Assembly (NCBI RefSeq): GCF_947498095.1 | Contig: NZ_CANMJE010000001.1 | Location: 372,001-436,000 of the forward strand | Reading direction: 5' to 3' | DNA: 64,000 nucleotides | From: an uncultured Shimia sp. | GTDB lineage: Bacteria > Pseudomonadota > Alphaproteobacteria > Rhodobacterales > Rhodobacteraceae | Part shown: in pieces, positions 18,263-29,053 of the stretch | How the letters are laid out: each line of letters starts with the position of its first letter | Position numbering within the stretch: the stretch's first letter is position 1 | Notes under the pieces: model-generated | Told to the model about the DNA's origin: nothing | Databases searched by the model: none | What the model saw: only the letters and a program-made list of their open reading frames with translations | Position numbers and translations under genes: made by a program

Positions 18263-21185
18263 CCCATCCGACAAACCTCGGGTTTATGCTGCTCCACCTG
18301 GTGCGGATTTTCCACGCGCCCTGGTTGATGGTCTGAGAGACCGATTTGCGGGTCAGCCGCCAGAAGCCATGGCGCGCGTCGAGCTGATCGTTAACACACG
18401 CCGAATGGAACGTCGGATCCGGGGGCTGTTTGATCAAGGCCCTGCGCAACTTTTGCCACGCATATCCTTGCTGTCTGATCTGGGAATTCACGCGATCGCA
18501 GCAGATATTCCACCCGCGATCTCTCCTCTTCGGAAACGGTTTGAGCTAACCCAGCTGATTTCGCAATTGTTGGACCGGCAACCCGATCTCGCGTCACGTG
18601 CGTCATTGTTCGATCTTGCTGACAGCCTCGCCTCGTTGATGGATGAAATGGCAGGTGAGGGCGTGCCACCAGAGGCGATTGAAGCCTTGGATATTTCGGA
18701 TCAATCCGGACACTGGGAGCGGGCAAAGGCCTTTTTCTCAATTGCCCGGCACTTTCTACAAGACGTCGATCAGCGCCCGGATGCCGACACGCGGCAGCGC
18801 ATGATTGTCGAGGCAATGGCCGCCAAATGGGTCATCTCACCGCCAGATCATCCGGTTATTCTGGCTGGCTCAACCGGGTCTCGTGGCACCACGATGTTGT
18901 TGATGCAAGCCATCGCAAAACTGCCGAATGGCGCGATCATTTTGCCCGGTTTCGACACAGACCTGCCGCTGTCCGTTTGGAACGAGATGAAAGACGCGCT
19001 GAGCGCAGAAGATCACCCGCAATTCCGGTTCCGCCGGCTGATGGATCGTCTGGGCATTGGGCCTCAGGATGTTCACCTCTGGGCAGAAACCCCGCCACCC
19101 AACCCACCCCGAAATGCGCTTGTGTCCCTGACCATGCGTCCGGCGCCCGTCACTGACCAGTGGTTGACCGAAGGCCCAAAGCTGACCGATCTGGATCAGG
19201 CAACGGCACAGATGACATTGGTCGAAGCGCCTTCGATGCGGGATGAAGCTTTGGCAATTGCGTTGCGGTTACGACAGGCCGCCGAAGAGGGGCAAACTGC
19301 TGCCCTAATTACGCCAGATCGGATGCTCACCCGGCAGGTTACAGCTGCGCTGGACCGTTGGAACATCACCCCGGACGACTCGGCAGGCACGCCCTTGCAG
19401 CTTAGTCCTCCGGGTCGATTTCTTCGGCATGTTTCGACCCTGTTTCTGCGGAAACTGACCGCCGAAGCGCTTTTGACACTGTTGAAACATCCATTGTGTC
19501 ACAGCGGCCAAGATCGCAACACGCATCTTTTAAACACCCGCGAGCTAGAGCTTTTGATCCGCCGCAAGGGCATGACCTTTCCCACAGAGGACGCATTGCG
19601 CGCGCTGTCCGAAACCCAGGATCGGCTCCCGCACGATTGGATTGAGTGGGTCATTGCCCATTTTTGCGATCAGGTCTCTGACGGAAAATCGGCCTTTGGA
19701 GATCGGCTAGAGGCGCACATATCTCTCGCCGAAAGCATCGCCTCGGGCGAAAAAGACGGTTCGGGAAGACTGTGGGACGAAGCCGCAGGGCGCAAGGCTA
19801 TCCAGGTCGTTCAGGACTTGCGCGAAAATGCGACCTTTGCCGGCGCAATGAACGCGGCCGACTATGCCGATGTGTTTGGCGCCGTGCTCGCGCGCGGTGA
19901 AGTTCGCGATCGCGACAAGGGGCATCCCGGTATTTTGATCTGGGGAACGCTCGAAGCGCGCGTTCAAGGCGCCGATCTAGTCATATTGGGCGGCCTGAAC
20001 GAAGGAAGCTGGCCCGAAGCGCCCAGCCCGGACCCTTGGCTGAACCGTAAAATGCGCCATGACGCAGGGTTGTTGTTGCCTGAACGGCGCATTGGCCTTG
20101 CCGCGCATGACTTTCAACAAGCGATAGCTGCGCGGGACGTCTGGATCACCCGCTCTGTTCGATCGGACGAGGCCGAAACCGTCCCATCCCGGTGGATCAA
20201 CCGTTTGACCAATCTGCTTGCTGGACTGCCGGATCAAGGCGGCGACCAGGTGCTTGCCGTTATGCGGTCGCGCGGACAGTATTGGCTAAGTCTGGTTAAG
20301 GCGGTCGAGCAGGTCACGCCAGAGGAGCCTTCACCCAGACCCTCACCGCGCCCGCCTAAGAATGCGCGGCTCAATCGCTTGTCTGTCACACAGGTCAAAC
20401 GTCTGATCCGGGACCCATATTCCATTTATGCCCGTGAAATCTTACGTCTTCGTCCTCTGGATAGCCTTATGAAGACTCCCGATGCACTCTTACGTGGCAT
20501 CGTTGTGCATGATGTGCTCGAGCAATTTGTTCGTGATGTCGACGCCGACGAAGACTTGCTGAATCGGGACCATCTGATGTCGATATCAGAGACTATTCTT
20601 GCCCAAAACGTTCCCTGGGCAACCGCGCGTACGCTCTGGAGTGCGCGGTTGGATCGTGTCGCTGAGCATTTTGTTGCCGGCGAGAACAAGCGTCGATCCA
20701 TTGCCCAACCAATCGCTTATGAGCGCGAGGCGTCCCTGACGATACCAGAGCGTGATTTCAAGCTTGTGGGCAAGGCTGACCGTATCGACCGCACTGCTGA
20801 CGGCAATCTGGTAATTTACGACTACAAAACCGGCAGCCCTCCCAGCAAAGACGAGCAACTCTATTTCGACAAGCAGCTATTGCTTGAGGCCGCAATGGCC
20901 GAGCAGGGCGGCTTCAGGGAGATTGGCCCCGCTGATGTTGTCTTGGCAATAAACATTGGCCTTGGCAGTGCACCCAAAGATGTTGCAGCGCCGCTTGAAG
21001 AGACCTCCGCCACCCAGGTTTGGGCGGAGTTTCTGCAATTGATTGGGTATTACGCCGATACTGCAAATGGGTTCACGTCACGGCGCGCAATGAACAGCGA
21101 TCGTGACGTTGGTGATTATGATCAGCTGGCCCGGTTCGGCGAGTGGGATGTGACCGACCCGGCAAAGCCGGAGGATCTGACATGA
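18255..21185 (+). CDS. addB: Double-strand break repair protein AddB
   Basis: Nuclease/inactivated-helicase subunit of the alphaproteobacterial AddAB complex, which resects double-strand ends and loads RecA. The 976-residue product has the family-type C-terminal nuclease domain with GKADRIDRTADG, the catalytic YDYKTGSPP and the SVTQVKRLIRDPYSIYARE segment. An N-terminal P-loop typical of active helicases is not seen, as expected for this AddB type. It overlaps murU by 8 bp and addA by 4 bp. Confidence 0.93.
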   Translation: MFDPSDKPRVYAAPPGADFPRALVDGLRDRFAGQPPEAMARVELIVNTRRMERRIRGLFDQGPAQLLPRISLLSDLGIHAIAADIPPAISPLRKRFELTQLISQLLDRQPDLASRASLFDLADSLASLMDEMAGEGVPPEAIEALDISDQSGHWERAKAFFSIARHFLQDVDQRPDADTRQRMIVEAMAAKWVISPPDHPVILAGSTGSRGTTMLLMQAIAKLPNGAIILPGFDTDLPLSVWNEMKDALSAEDHPQFRFRRLMDRLGIGPQDVHLWAETPPPNPPRNALVSLTMRPAPVTDQWLTEGPKLTDLDQATAQMTLVEAPSMRDEALAIALRLRQAAEEGQTAALITPDRMLTRQVTAALDRWNITPDDSAGTPLQLSPPGRFLRHVSTLFLRKLTAEALLTLLKHPLCHSGQDRNTHLLNTRELELLIRRKGMTFPTEDALRALSETQDRLPHDWIEWVIAHFCDQVSDGKSAFGDRLEAHISLAESIASGEKDGSGRLWDEAAGRKAIQVVQDLRENATFAGAMNAADYADVFGAVLARGEVRDRDKGHPGILIWGTLEARVQGADLVILGGLNEGSWPEAPSPDPWLNRKMRHDAGLLLPERRIGLAAHDFQQAIAARDVWITRSVRSDEAETVPSRWINRLTNLLAGLPDQGGDQVLAVMRSRGQYWLSLVKAVEQVTPEEPSPRPSPRPPKNARLNRLSVTQVKRLIRDPYSIYAREILRLRPLDSLMKTPDALLRGIVVHDVLEQFVRDVDADEDLLNRDHLMSISETILAQNVPWATARTLWSARLDRVAEHFVAGENKRRSIAQPIAYEREASLTIPERDFKLVGKADRIDRTADGNLVIYDYKTGSPPSKDEQLYFDKQLLLEAAMAEQGGFREIGPADVVLAINIGLGSAPKDVAAPLEETSATQVWAEFLQLIGYYADTANGFTSRRAMNSDRDVGDYDQLARFGEWDVTDPAKPEDLT

Positions 21186-24100
21186 TGGTTCGCGATGACG
21201 CAACCGAGCGCCAGGTTCAGGCCGCGCACCCCGCAGAAAGCACTTGGCTTTCAGCCAATGCCGGGTCGGGAAAAACCCGCGTTCTGACTGATCGCGTTGC
21301 GCGGCTACTGCTCGAAGGCGTACTTCCGCAACACATCCTCTGCCTGACGTACACCAAAGCCGCCGCAAGCGAGATGCAAAACCGGCTGTTTAAGCGGCTC
21401 GGCGCTTGGGCAATGAAAAGTGATGCCGACTTGCGCGAGGAACTTGATACCCTTGGTGTCGTTGGTCCGCTCGATCGGGATGTGTTACGTGACGCTCGCA
21501 CACTATTTGCGCGCGCGATCGAGACCCCTGGGGGGCTCAAGATTCAAACGATCCACTCGTTTTGTTCGTCTCTGTTACGGCGATTTCCGCTGGAATCTGG
21601 TGTTTCACCCTTGTTTGTGGAAATGGAAGATCGGGCCGCGGCTTTGCTGCGCGAAGAAACCGTCTCGGACATGGCCGAGGACGACGATGCCGAGTTGCTT
21701 CGTCGCCTTGCGGGACATATTTCCGGAGAAAGCTTTGAGGTCGTGACGAAAGAGATTGTTCGTCAAAGAGAGGCCTTTTCGGCACCAAAGAGCATCGCAT
21801 CATTTCTCGAGCTACTGGATCAAAGCGCGGAACTGAGTGAAGACTCCCTGAAACAACAGGTCTTTCTGGGGGATGAGGCTGCGTTGATCGCAGATCTCAT
21901 AGCTGCCCTGCGCGAAGGCGGCGTTAATGACGGCAAGGCGGCCGACAAACTGCAAAACATCCATGCAATGGATCTGTCTGCTCTGCCGGTTATGGAAAAT
22001 GTCTTTTTGACAGGCGCCAAGGCAAAAAGCCCGTTTTCTGCCAAGTTAGGCTCTATTCCGTCAAAAACCGTTCAGAAAATCTATCCAGATATTGCGCAAC
22101 GTATTGAGCCTTTGATGCTGCGCGTGGAAGCCGCGAGAGAAAGTCGCCTTTCGTTGGTTGCTGCACGGCGATCTGCCGTTTTGTCCGAATTCGGTCATAG
22201 GTTCCTGACCCGCTACGAAGAGCGCAAACAGCAACACGGCTGGCTTGATTTTGACGACTTGATCCTTCGGGCACGCGCGCTGTTGAATGATCCTGCCGTG
22301 GCAGAATGGGTTCTTTATCGTCTAGATGGCGGCATCGACCACATCCTTGTTGACGAAGCGCAGGACACCAGCCCGGTGCAGTGGCAGGTTATTGAGCGCC
22401 TAGCGCAGGAATTCACCAGTGGTAGTGGCGCGCGAAGTGACGTTGAGCGCACAATATTTGTGGTCGGAGACAAAAAACAGTCGATTTACAGCTTTCAGGG
22501 TGCTGACCCTGCTGAATTCGACCGGATGAAGGACGAGTTTGCGGGGCGTCTTCGGGAAACGGGGAAACCGTTACAAACGCTGGAGCTGGAATACTCGTTT
22601 CGCTCGTCGGCTGCGATCCTACGGCTGGTGGATGCGTGTTTTGAAGGCCAAGCGGCCGCAGGTTTTCTGCAAGAGATGAAGCATCGGTCCTTTCACGAAG
22701 ACATGCCGGGTCGCGTGGACCTTTGGCCGGTCGTCGAACAAGCCGCTGCACCAGAAAAAGACGCATGGTTTAAGCCTGTAGATCGCTTGGGAGAAACGCA
22801 CCACACCGTCACATTGGCCAATCAGGTGGCGGATGAGATTGCCAAAATGATCCGTGAAAACGTGACTATTCCAGCGGAAAATGGTGAAAATGGAGTATTC
22901 TCGCAGCGCCCGGTTCAGGCTGGAGATTTTCTAATTCTTGTCCAGCGGCGTTCGGATCTGTTTCATGAGATCATCAGAGCCTGCAAGTCTCGCGACCTGC
23001 CAATTGCGGGCGCAGATCGGCTAAAGGTGGGTGCGGAGCTTGCTGTTCGTGATCTTGCGGCGATGCTATCGTTTTTGGCGACACCCGAAGACAGCCTGTC
23101 ACTGGCCACCGTGCTGCGGTCACCCTTGTTTGGCTGGTCCGAACAGGCGCTATTTGATCTGGCACATCGGCGCCAATCGCCGCTTTTGTGGCATGCGCTA
23201 CGTGAGCGACAGGATGAGTTCCCAACGACCATGGGCATGATCCTTGATCTGATGGCGCATTCTGATTTCCTGCGCCCTTATGATCTGATCGAACGTATCC
23301 TCACAAAATTCAACGGGCGTCGAAACATGCTGGCAAGGCTGGGAAACGAGGTTGAAGACGGGATTAACGCCTTGCTCAGTCAGGCTCTTGCCTATGAGCG
23401 CAGCGCCGTGCCCAGCCTGACCGGGTTCCTGATTTGGATGGAGGCCGATGATCTTGAGATCAAACGTCAGATGGATAGTGCCGGAAACCAGATCCGCGTG
23501 ATGACCGTACATGGCTCAAAAGGTCTTGAGGCGCCGATTGTCATTCTGCCGGATACAGGGCGCAGGTTGCTGCGTAACGATGCGCAGCTGGTTGAAACTC
23601 AAGGGCAGGTTCTATGGGCCATGCCTTCAGACAACAGTCCGCAAGCGATGATCGCGGCAAGACAGGCGCGCGCAGAGACCTTACTCGCGGAACGACAGAG
23701 GCTGATGTATGTCGCCATGACCCGCGCCGAGAAATGGTTGATCGTCGCCGCGGCGGGCGACTTGGGTAAGGATGGCCTCACCTGGTATGAAGCCGTTCAG
23801 AGCGGGCTGAAACATGTCGGCGCTGAACCGTACCAGTTTGCGGGTGGTGAGGGCTTGCGACTTTCGCACGGCGATTGGTCCGGACAGATCGTAAAAACAG
23901 ACGAAATCGCCGAGGAGTCCTTGCCAGGCATTCCAGACTTTGTGACTTCGGATGTGCCTGAGCCAGATGCTGGTCTGACGACACTCAGCCCGTCGAACCT
24001 TGGGGGCGCCAAGGCATTGCCAGGGGATGCGGGACTGGACGAAGAGGCTGCGCTGCGCCGAGGAAGCTTGATCCATCTGCTGCTTGAACACTTGCCACAA

Positions 24101-24577
24101 CATGAACAGGCACAATGGTCGGAAATTGCCAACAACCTACTTTCATCAACCGAAGATCCGCCATCAAAGGCTGAGATGGCTGACCTTTTGAGTGAGGCGA
24201 AGGGGGTCTTGGACGCGCCGGATCTCGCCGTTCTTTTTGACGCCGGTACCCTGGCCGAAGTTCCTGTCACTGCCAATCTGGGGCAGGTTCGCGTTCATGG
24301 GATCATCGACCGGCTTGTTCTGACGGACGCAAAGGTCACAATTGTTGACTTCAAGACAAACGCCATTGTGCCGGACGGCCCAACAAAGACGCCCGATGGT
24401 CTTTTGCGCCAAATGGGGACTTACGCGCACGCGGTGTCGCAAATCTATCCAGAGCGTGAGATTGAGACGGCGATTTTGTGGACCCGAACCGCGACACTCA
24501 TGCCTTTGCCACACGATCTTGTGACAAAATCGCTGGCAGAAACAGGATACCTTGACGTTCCCGAGGACGCTTCATAG
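21182..24577 (+). CDS. addA: Double-strand break repair helicase-nuclease AddA
   Basis: UvrD-like helicase with a C-terminal RecB-type nuclease. In the 1131-residue product Walker A SANAGSGKTRVLTDR lies near residues 21-35, motif II LVDEAQDTSPVQW near 390, VTVHGSKGLEAP near 775 and QRLMYVAMTRAEKW near 840. The nuclease motif GIIDRLVL ... IVDFKTN lies near 1040-1060. Start at the ATG at 21182 overlapping the addB stop (ATGA); upstream frame extension lies inside addB. Everything needed for an active enzyme is present. Confidence 0.95.
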   Translation: MMVRDDATERQVQAAHPAESTWLSANAGSGKTRVLTDRVARLLLEGVLPQHILCLTYTKAAASEMQNRLFKRLGAWAMKSDADLREELDTLGVVGPLDRDVLRDARTLFARAIETPGGLKIQTIHSFCSSLLRRFPLESGVSPLFVEMEDRAAALLREETVSDMAEDDDAELLRRLAGHISGESFEVVTKEIVRQREAFSAPKSIASFLELLDQSAELSEDSLKQQVFLGDEAALIADLIAALREGGVNDGKAADKLQNIHAMDLSALPVMENVFLTGAKAKSPFSAKLGSIPSKTVQKIYPDIAQRIEPLMLRVEAARESRLSLVAARRSAVLSEFGHRFLTRYEERKQQHGWLDFDDLILRARALLNDPAVAEWVLYRLDGGIDHILVDEAQDTSPVQWQVIERLAQEFTSGSGARSDVERTIFVVGDKKQSIYSFQGADPAEFDRMKDEFAGRLRETGKPLQTLELEYSFRSSAAILRLVDACFEGQAAAGFLQEMKHRSFHEDMPGRVDLWPVVEQAAAPEKDAWFKPVDRLGETHHTVTLANQVADEIAKMIRENVTIPAENGENGVFSQRPVQAGDFLILVQRRSDLFHEIIRACKSRDLPIAGADRLKVGAELAVRDLAAMLSFLATPEDSLSLATVLRSPLFGWSEQALFDLAHRRQSPLLWHALRERQDEFPTTMGMILDLMAHSDFLRPYDLIERILTKFNGRRNMLARLGNEVEDGINALLSQALAYERSAVPSLTGFLIWMEADDLEIKRQMDSAGNQIRVMTVHGSKGLEAPIVILPDTGRRLLRNDAQLVETQGQVLWAMPSDNSPQAMIAARQARAETLLAERQRLMYVAMTRAEKWLIVAAAGDLGKDGLTWYEAVQSGLKHVGAEPYQFAGGEGLRLSHGDWSGQIVKTDEIAEESLPGIPDFVTSDVPEPDAGLTTLSPSNLGGAKALPGDAGLDEEAALRRGSLIHLLLEHLPQHEQAQWSEIANNLLSSTEDPPSKAEMADLLSEAKGVLDAPDLAVLFDAGTLAEVPVTANLGQVRVHGIIDRLVLTDAKVTIVDFKTNAIVPDGPTKTPDGLLRQMGTYAHAVSQIYPEREIETAILWTRTATLMPLPHDLVTKSLAETGYLDVPEDAS

Positions 24578-24625
24578 GTTTCCCCGGTACAAACAACCCA
24601 GACACCTCTTTCAGGAGACTTTCAA

Positions 24626-24946
24626 ATGGCAACTGTTGCTGTCACCGATGCCACCTTTGACGCAGAAGTCAAAAACTCCGACGTTCCCGTCGTCGTCGAT
24701 TTCTGGGCCGAGTGGTGTGGCCCGTGCAAACAGATTGGCCCGGCTCTGGAAGAGCTGTCGGCCGAGATGGAAGGCAAAATCAAAATCGCCAAGGTCGACG
24801 TTGACTCGAACCCCAATGCCGCTGCGGCGATGGGTGTGCGCGGCATTCCGGCTCTGTTCATCTTTAAAGACGGTCAGGTGGTTTCGAACCGCGCAGGTGC
24901 CGCGCCCAAGGCCGCCCTGCAAAGCTGGATCGAAGACGCGATCTGA
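24626..24946 (+). CDS. trxA: Thioredoxin 1
   Basis: Cytosolic disulfide reductase serving methionine sulfoxide reductases, ribonucleotide reductase and others. The 106 residues contain [17 protein letters not shown] with the active-site CGPC near residues 32-35 and the cis-proline loop [13 protein letters not shown] lies 8 bases before the ATG. It sits 48 bp after addA, the order seen in other alphaproteobacteria, and ends at a strong terminator. Confidence 0.97.
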   Translation: MATVAVTDATFDAEVKNSDVPVVVDFWAEWCGPCKQIGPALEELSAEMEGKIKIAKVDVDSNPNAAAAMGVRGIPALFIFKDGQVVSNRAGAAPKAALQSWIEDAI

Positions 24947-24967
24947 TCTGATCCACTATCGAAATTC

Positions 24968-24997
24968 AAAAGGGGCGCCTAAGCGGTGCCCCTTTTT
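24968..24997 (+). terminator. Terminator of trxA, probably bidirectional
   Basis: GGGGCGCC-TAAGC-GGTGCCCC stem followed by TTTTT, preceded by AAAA, so it can serve trxA and the convergent minus-strand gene that ends at 25002. Confidence 0.85.
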
Positions 24998-25001
24998 GTT
25001 T

Positions 25002-25907
25002 TCAAACCGGCCAGCCCAGCGCCGACAAACGGTTTCGGATTTTGTCCTCGGCCTCGGGGCGGCCCGCGTTGACCGACATCTGCTGCAGGAACCACCAAAC
25101 ATATCCGGCATAATCTGGATCATGATCGCCAATAGCGTCGAATGCGCCCTGGACCCCCAAGTCTGACACGTTCGCGGTGATGTGGTGAAAGTCGATCTTG
25201 GCAAACAGCACGCTGGGTTTGCCAAAAAAGAACCCTGAAAAAGCAACGCCTGAGTTCTGCGTCACGATGTAATCGCAATGGGCGAGAAGGGGCTCCATAT
25301 CGCCGAGCCTGATCTCCAGCCGGTCAACCTTGCTTTCCAACGCTTCCAGCGCAGAAATCTCGTCTGGTCCGTAATGCTCTTTGGGGTGCAAGGCGGCGAT
25401 GACACGTTTGGCCGGATCACTATCCAACACATGTTGCAGCATGCGCATCGGGCTACATTCCTGAAAAGAGCGCTGTTCGAGCAGCCTGCCTTGCAGCGGG
25501 ACGTAGACAAAGCCATCGCGTCCGACATCCCGAAGCGGTTCTTGAAAAAGGCGCTTTTGCCAAAACTTATAGAAATTCTGAGCGTCTTGCCGGTCTTCTG
25601 GCTGCACCTGAAACCTTGCTCTTGCAACATCCCAGTCCCATCGTTGGTTGCTGCGCTCAATCTGCCAGAACGGATAAAAATAGGCCCGGCGAATGGTCAC
25701 GCCGCGATCATTTAGCGGGTTTTGCATGTGGAACAGGCTGAAACCCTTATCCCCGGCGCGGGCCTGTGACGGCGGACGAAAGGTTACATCCATGTCCGCC
25801 GCTCTGACGACAGCTTCAATTTTGCCAATGAAGTTGTGCTCGCCGGCCTCGGCGCTCTCGCGGAGCCCGTCCGGAAGATAGAAAGTTGCCGTGGAATTGC
25901 CGCTCAT
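25002..25907 (-). CDS. Conserved hypothetical protein, glycosyltransferase/capsule-synthase-like
   Basis: Unrecognised 301-residue protein (from the ATG at 25905-25907; the frame is open 29 codons further). The second half, with [50 protein letters not shown], resembles the nucleotide-sugar-binding half of GT-B-like capsule polysaccharide transferases, where a His-Pro-Lys strand and a TxNS-G-A-F-GKP loop are typical. No signal peptide or membrane segment. It converges on trxA and diverges from hslV. Function remains inferred from fold-like patterns only; the start codon lacks a strong ribosome site. Confidence 0.55.
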   Translation of the reverse strand: MSGNSTATFYLPDGLRESAEAGEHNFIGKIEAVVRAADMDVTFRPPSQARAGDKGFSLFHMQNPLNDRGVTIRRAYFYPFWQIERSNQRWDWDVARARFQVQPEDRQDAQNFYKFWQKRLFQEPLRDVGRDGFVYVPLQGRLLEQRSFQECSPMRMLQHVLDSDPAKRVIAALHPKEHYGPDEISALEALESKVDRLEIRLGDMEPLLAHCDYIVTQNSGVAFSGFFFGKPSVLFAKIDFHHITANVSDLGVQGAFDAIGDHDPDYAGYVWWFLQQMSVNAGRPEAEDKIRNRLSALGWPV

Positions 25908-26007
25908 GATGGTGACGCTAGGCGGTTCTTTTCGCCCCGGCAAGGCAAAGGCTTGTGCAGCATCGCATCCAGCCTCATATAAGGCGACAAGCAATCAGGA
26001 GGCTCCC

Positions 26008-26565
26008 ATGGCAGACGATCAATTCCCCGGCTGGCACGGAACAACCATAATAGGTGTCAAAAAGGGTGACCAAGTGGTCATCGCGGGTGACGGGCAAGTG
26101 TCATTGGGACAAACCGTTATCAAAGGGTCAGCGCGCAAAGTGCGCCGTTTGAGCCCCGGAGGATATGACGTTGTGGCCGGGTTTGCCGGGTCAACCGCGG
26201 ATGCCTTTACCTTGTTAGAGCGGCTTGAAGCAAAACTCGAAGCCACACCGGGACAGTTGGCACGCGCAAGCGTGGAGCTGGCCAAGGATTGGCGCACAGA
26301 TAAATACCTGCAAAAGCTCGAGGCGATGCTGATCGTCACAGATGGCGCTGAAATGTTTGTCATCACCGGGGCAGGGGATGTTCTGGAGCCCGAACACAAT
26401 GTGGCGGCGATCGGATCGGGCGGCAATTTCGCCCTCGCGGCGGCGCGCGGGATGATGGACAGCGATAAATCAGCCGAACAAGTGGCGCGCGACGCGATGG
26501 CGATCGCGGCAGACATCTGCGTCTACACCAATGGCAACCTGACAGTTGAGAAGATCTCAAAATGA
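26008..26565 (+). CDS. hslV: ATP-dependent protease subunit HslV
   Basis: Threonine peptidase that assembles as double hexameric rings with HslU. The 185-residue product begins [14 protein letters not shown]. In E. coli the catalytic Thr follows the initiator Met; here the matching Thr is preceded by an extension of about 11 residues that must be removed. This extended form is common in alphaproteobacteria as far as I recall. Internal blocks [20 protein letters not shown] and [17 protein letters not shown] are intact. AGGAGG precedes the ATG; it overlaps hslU by 4 bp. Confidence 0.95.
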   Translation: MADDQFPGWHGTTIIGVKKGDQVVIAGDGQVSLGQTVIKGSARKVRRLSPGGYDVVAGFAGSTADAFTLLERLEAKLEATPGQLARASVELAKDWRTDKYLQKLEAMLIVTDGAEMFVITGAGDVLEPEHNVAAIGSGGNFALAAARGMMDSDKSAEQVARDAMAIAADICVYTNGNLTVEKISK

Positions 26566-27872
26566 CCGACCTGACCCCCCGCGAAATTGTGTCCGAGCTG
26601 GATCGCTTCATCATCGGCCAAAAGGATGCCAAACGGGCCGTAGCCGTGGCGCTGCGCAACCGCTGGCGCCGCAAACAGTTGTCCGATGATCTGCGAGAAG
26701 AGGTGTATCCCAAGAACATCCTGATGATCGGGCCGACAGGCGTTGGCAAAACCGAGATCAGCCGCCGTTTGGCCAAACTGGCAAAGGCGCCCTTTATCAA
26801 GGTTGAAGCCACCAAGTTCACCGAAGTCGGGTATGTCGGGCGCGATGTTGAGCAAATCGTACGTGATCTGGTCGACAGCGCCATCTCAATGACCCGCGAT
26901 CTGATGCGAGACGAGGTGAAAGCCAACGCGCACGCCGCTGCCGAAGAGCGCGTGATTGAGGCCATCGCCGGAGAAGATGCCCGCGACGCCACCCGTGACA
27001 TGTTCCGCAAAAAGCTCAAGTCCGGCGAGCTGGATGACACCATTATCGAGCTGGACCTCGCTGACACCTCGAACCCGATGGGCGGTATGTTCGACATTCC
27101 CGGTCAGCCGGGCGGGCAGATGGGTATGATGAACCTCGGTGACCTTTTCGGCAAAGCGATGGGGGGGCGAACCGTTAAACGTCGCCTAACCGTGGCCGAA
27201 AGCTACGAAGTTCTGATTTCGGAAGAAGCCGATAAGCTGCTGGATGATGAAACGGTCACCCGCGCCGCATTAGAAGCCGTTGAGCAAAATGGCATCGTGT
27301 TTCTGGACGAGATCGACAAGGTTTGCGCCCGCCAAGAGGCACGCGGTGGTGATGTAAGCCGCGAGGGTGTACAGCGTGATTTGTTGCCATTGATTGAAGG
27401 CACGACGGTCAGCACAAAGCACGGTCCAGTGAAAACCGATCATGTTTTGTTTATCGCGTCCGGCGCTTTTCACATTGCCAAACCGTCAGACCTGTTGCCC
27501 GAGCTTCAGGGCCGCTTGCCAATTCGTGTTGAGCTGCGCGCCCTGACCGAAGAAGATTTTGTGCGTATCCTGACCGAAACCGACAATGCGCTGACACGCC
27601 AATACACAGCCCTGATGAATACCGAAGAAGTGACGGTCACTTTTACCGATGACGGGATTGCCTCGCTGGCAAAAATCGCCGCAGACGTAAACCAATCGAT
27701 CGAGAATATCGGTGCACGGCGGCTTTACACGATCATGGAGCGTGTTTTTGAAGAGCTGAGCTTTACCGCTCCGGATCAATCCGGGCTCTCCGTTACTGTG
27801 GATGCCGGTTTTGTAGAAAAGAATCTCGGTGAATTGACCAAATCGACAGACCTGAGCCGGTATGTTCTGTAA
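26562..27872 (+). CDS. hslU: ATP-dependent protease ATPase subunit HslU
   Basis: AAA+ unfoldase that feeds substrates to HslV. The 436 residues have the [16 protein letters not shown]-terminus, Walker A GPTGVGKT (57-64), an inserted I-domain about 110-240, Walker [11 protein letters not shown] near 245, and the family C-terminus ending LSRYVL, whose tail docks into HslV. The start codon overlaps the hslV stop (ATGA), fixing the operon. Confidence 0.97.
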   Translation: MTDLTPREIVSELDRFIIGQKDAKRAVAVALRNRWRRKQLSDDLREEVYPKNILMIGPTGVGKTEISRRLAKLAKAPFIKVEATKFTEVGYVGRDVEQIVRDLVDSAISMTRDLMRDEVKANAHAAAEERVIEAIAGEDARDATRDMFRKKLKSGELDDTIIELDLADTSNPMGGMFDIPGQPGGQMGMMNLGDLFGKAMGGRTVKRRLTVAESYEVLISEEADKLLDDETVTRAALEAVEQNGIVFLDEIDKVCARQEARGGDVSREGVQRDLLPLIEGTTVSTKHGPVKTDHVLFIASGAFHIAKPSDLLPELQGRLPIRVELRALTEEDFVRILTETDNALTRQYTALMNTEEVTVTFTDDGIASLAKIAADVNQSIENIGARRLYTIMERVFEELSFTAPDQSGLSVTVDAGFVEKNLGELTKSTDLSRYVL

Positions 27873-27937
27873 ATTTTCTGGCCCAGCGCTGCGCCCTTCT
27901 GCATAGTCCAATCAGAAGTGATTTTGGATTTGGTATC

Positions 27938-29053
27938 ATGTTGAAGCGGTTTGTTTGGATACTTTTGGGTGTTGCGGTTGCTGCCTGTGCGGACAGAACG
28001 CCCGCCCCGATTGTGCCGCTTGAGCCAGAAATTCAGCAAACCTCGCGCATGGTTTTGGTTGCGACCAACCGGGACCGCAATGAGGACGGGTACTTCAGTG
28101 AAGCTCGGTCTCAGGACACAACATACCTGCGATCAGTTGTCGGCATTCCGCCAACGCACGAATCCGGAGATGCACCAAAGTACAGCGACACGCCCAACCC
28201 GCGGAAACACTTTACGATTGCTGAGCAAAAAGATCTGGCAGGCAAAGATGATTTCCTGCGTGAGCTCAAGGCAGAACTAAGAGCGTTGCCGCCGGAAAAG
28301 CGGGAGGTAACGCTGTTCATCCATGGGTATTACAATGGGTATTCAGACTCGGTTTTCCGCGGCGCACAGATTTTCAATGACTTTGGGAACCCCGGTGTAG
28401 GCGTGGTGTACTCGTGGCCAAGTGCAGGCCTTGTCACCGGATACACCTATGACCGCGAAAGCGTTCTTTTTGCCCGCGACTCTCTGGAAGAAGTTCTGCG
28501 CGTAATCGCTCAGGCGGGAGCCCGAAATGTCTTGATCATGGCGCATTCGATGGGTGGCCTTCTGACAATGGAAACCCTTCGCCAGATCGAGATTTCAGAC
28601 CACAACTGGACGTATCGTAACATTGCCAGTGTTTTGCTGTTCTCGCCCGATATTGCTGTGGATTTGTTCGAGGAACAGCTTGATCGCATTGGGACACTGC
28701 CCAAACAATTCGTTGTCTTTACCTCGACAACTGACAAGGCCTTGCGGCTATCTTCGAAGATCAATGCAGGCACAGATCGGTTGGGCCTGGGCAACAGCAC
28801 AGAAACCCTGTCGGAGTTCCCGATCATCTTTGTCGACATATCGAATTACAATGAAGATGCCGCGAACTCGCATTTTGTCATAGCAGAGTCACCTGCCTTG
28901 ATCGCCTTAATCAGCGGAGCCGCAACGCATGACCAATTCGCCCGCGGCCGATCTCGTAGTGTCCTAGACGCTCTGAGTGATTCAACGGTCAAGTTGGGCC
29001 AATCAGTGGTTTACACGCTTGATCCCGAAGAAAGCCCGGTTGAGCTGCGTTAG
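27938..29053 (+). CDS. DUF900-type alpha/beta hydrolase, probable lipoprotein
   Basis: The 371-residue product starts with a lipoprotein signal MLKRFVWILLGVAVAAC, with a lipobox ending at C17, so it is probably membrane anchored in the periplasm. An alpha/beta-hydrolase fold follows: VTLFIHGYYNGYSDS near 128, the nucleophile elbow MAHSMGGLLT (Ser near 204), and an Asp in LLFSPDIAVDLF. This matches the DUF900 group of Rhodobacteraceae; the substrate is unknown. Its stop codon overlaps the convergent Smr gene stop by 4 bp. Confidence 0.8.
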   Translation: MLKRFVWILLGVAVAACADRTPAPIVPLEPEIQQTSRMVLVATNRDRNEDGYFSEARSQDTTYLRSVVGIPPTHESGDAPKYSDTPNPRKHFTIAEQKDLAGKDDFLRELKAELRALPPEKREVTLFIHGYYNGYSDSVFRGAQIFNDFGNPGVGVVYSWPSAGLVTGYTYDRESVLFARDSLEEVLRVIAQAGARNVLIMAHSMGGLLTMETLRQIEISDHNWTYRNIASVLLFSPDIAVDLFEEQLDRIGTLPKQFVVFTSTTDKALRLSSKINAGTDRLGLGNSTETLSEFPIIFVDISNYNEDAANSHFVIAESPALIALISGAATHDQFARGRSRSVLDALSDSTVKLGQSVVYTLDPEESPVELR

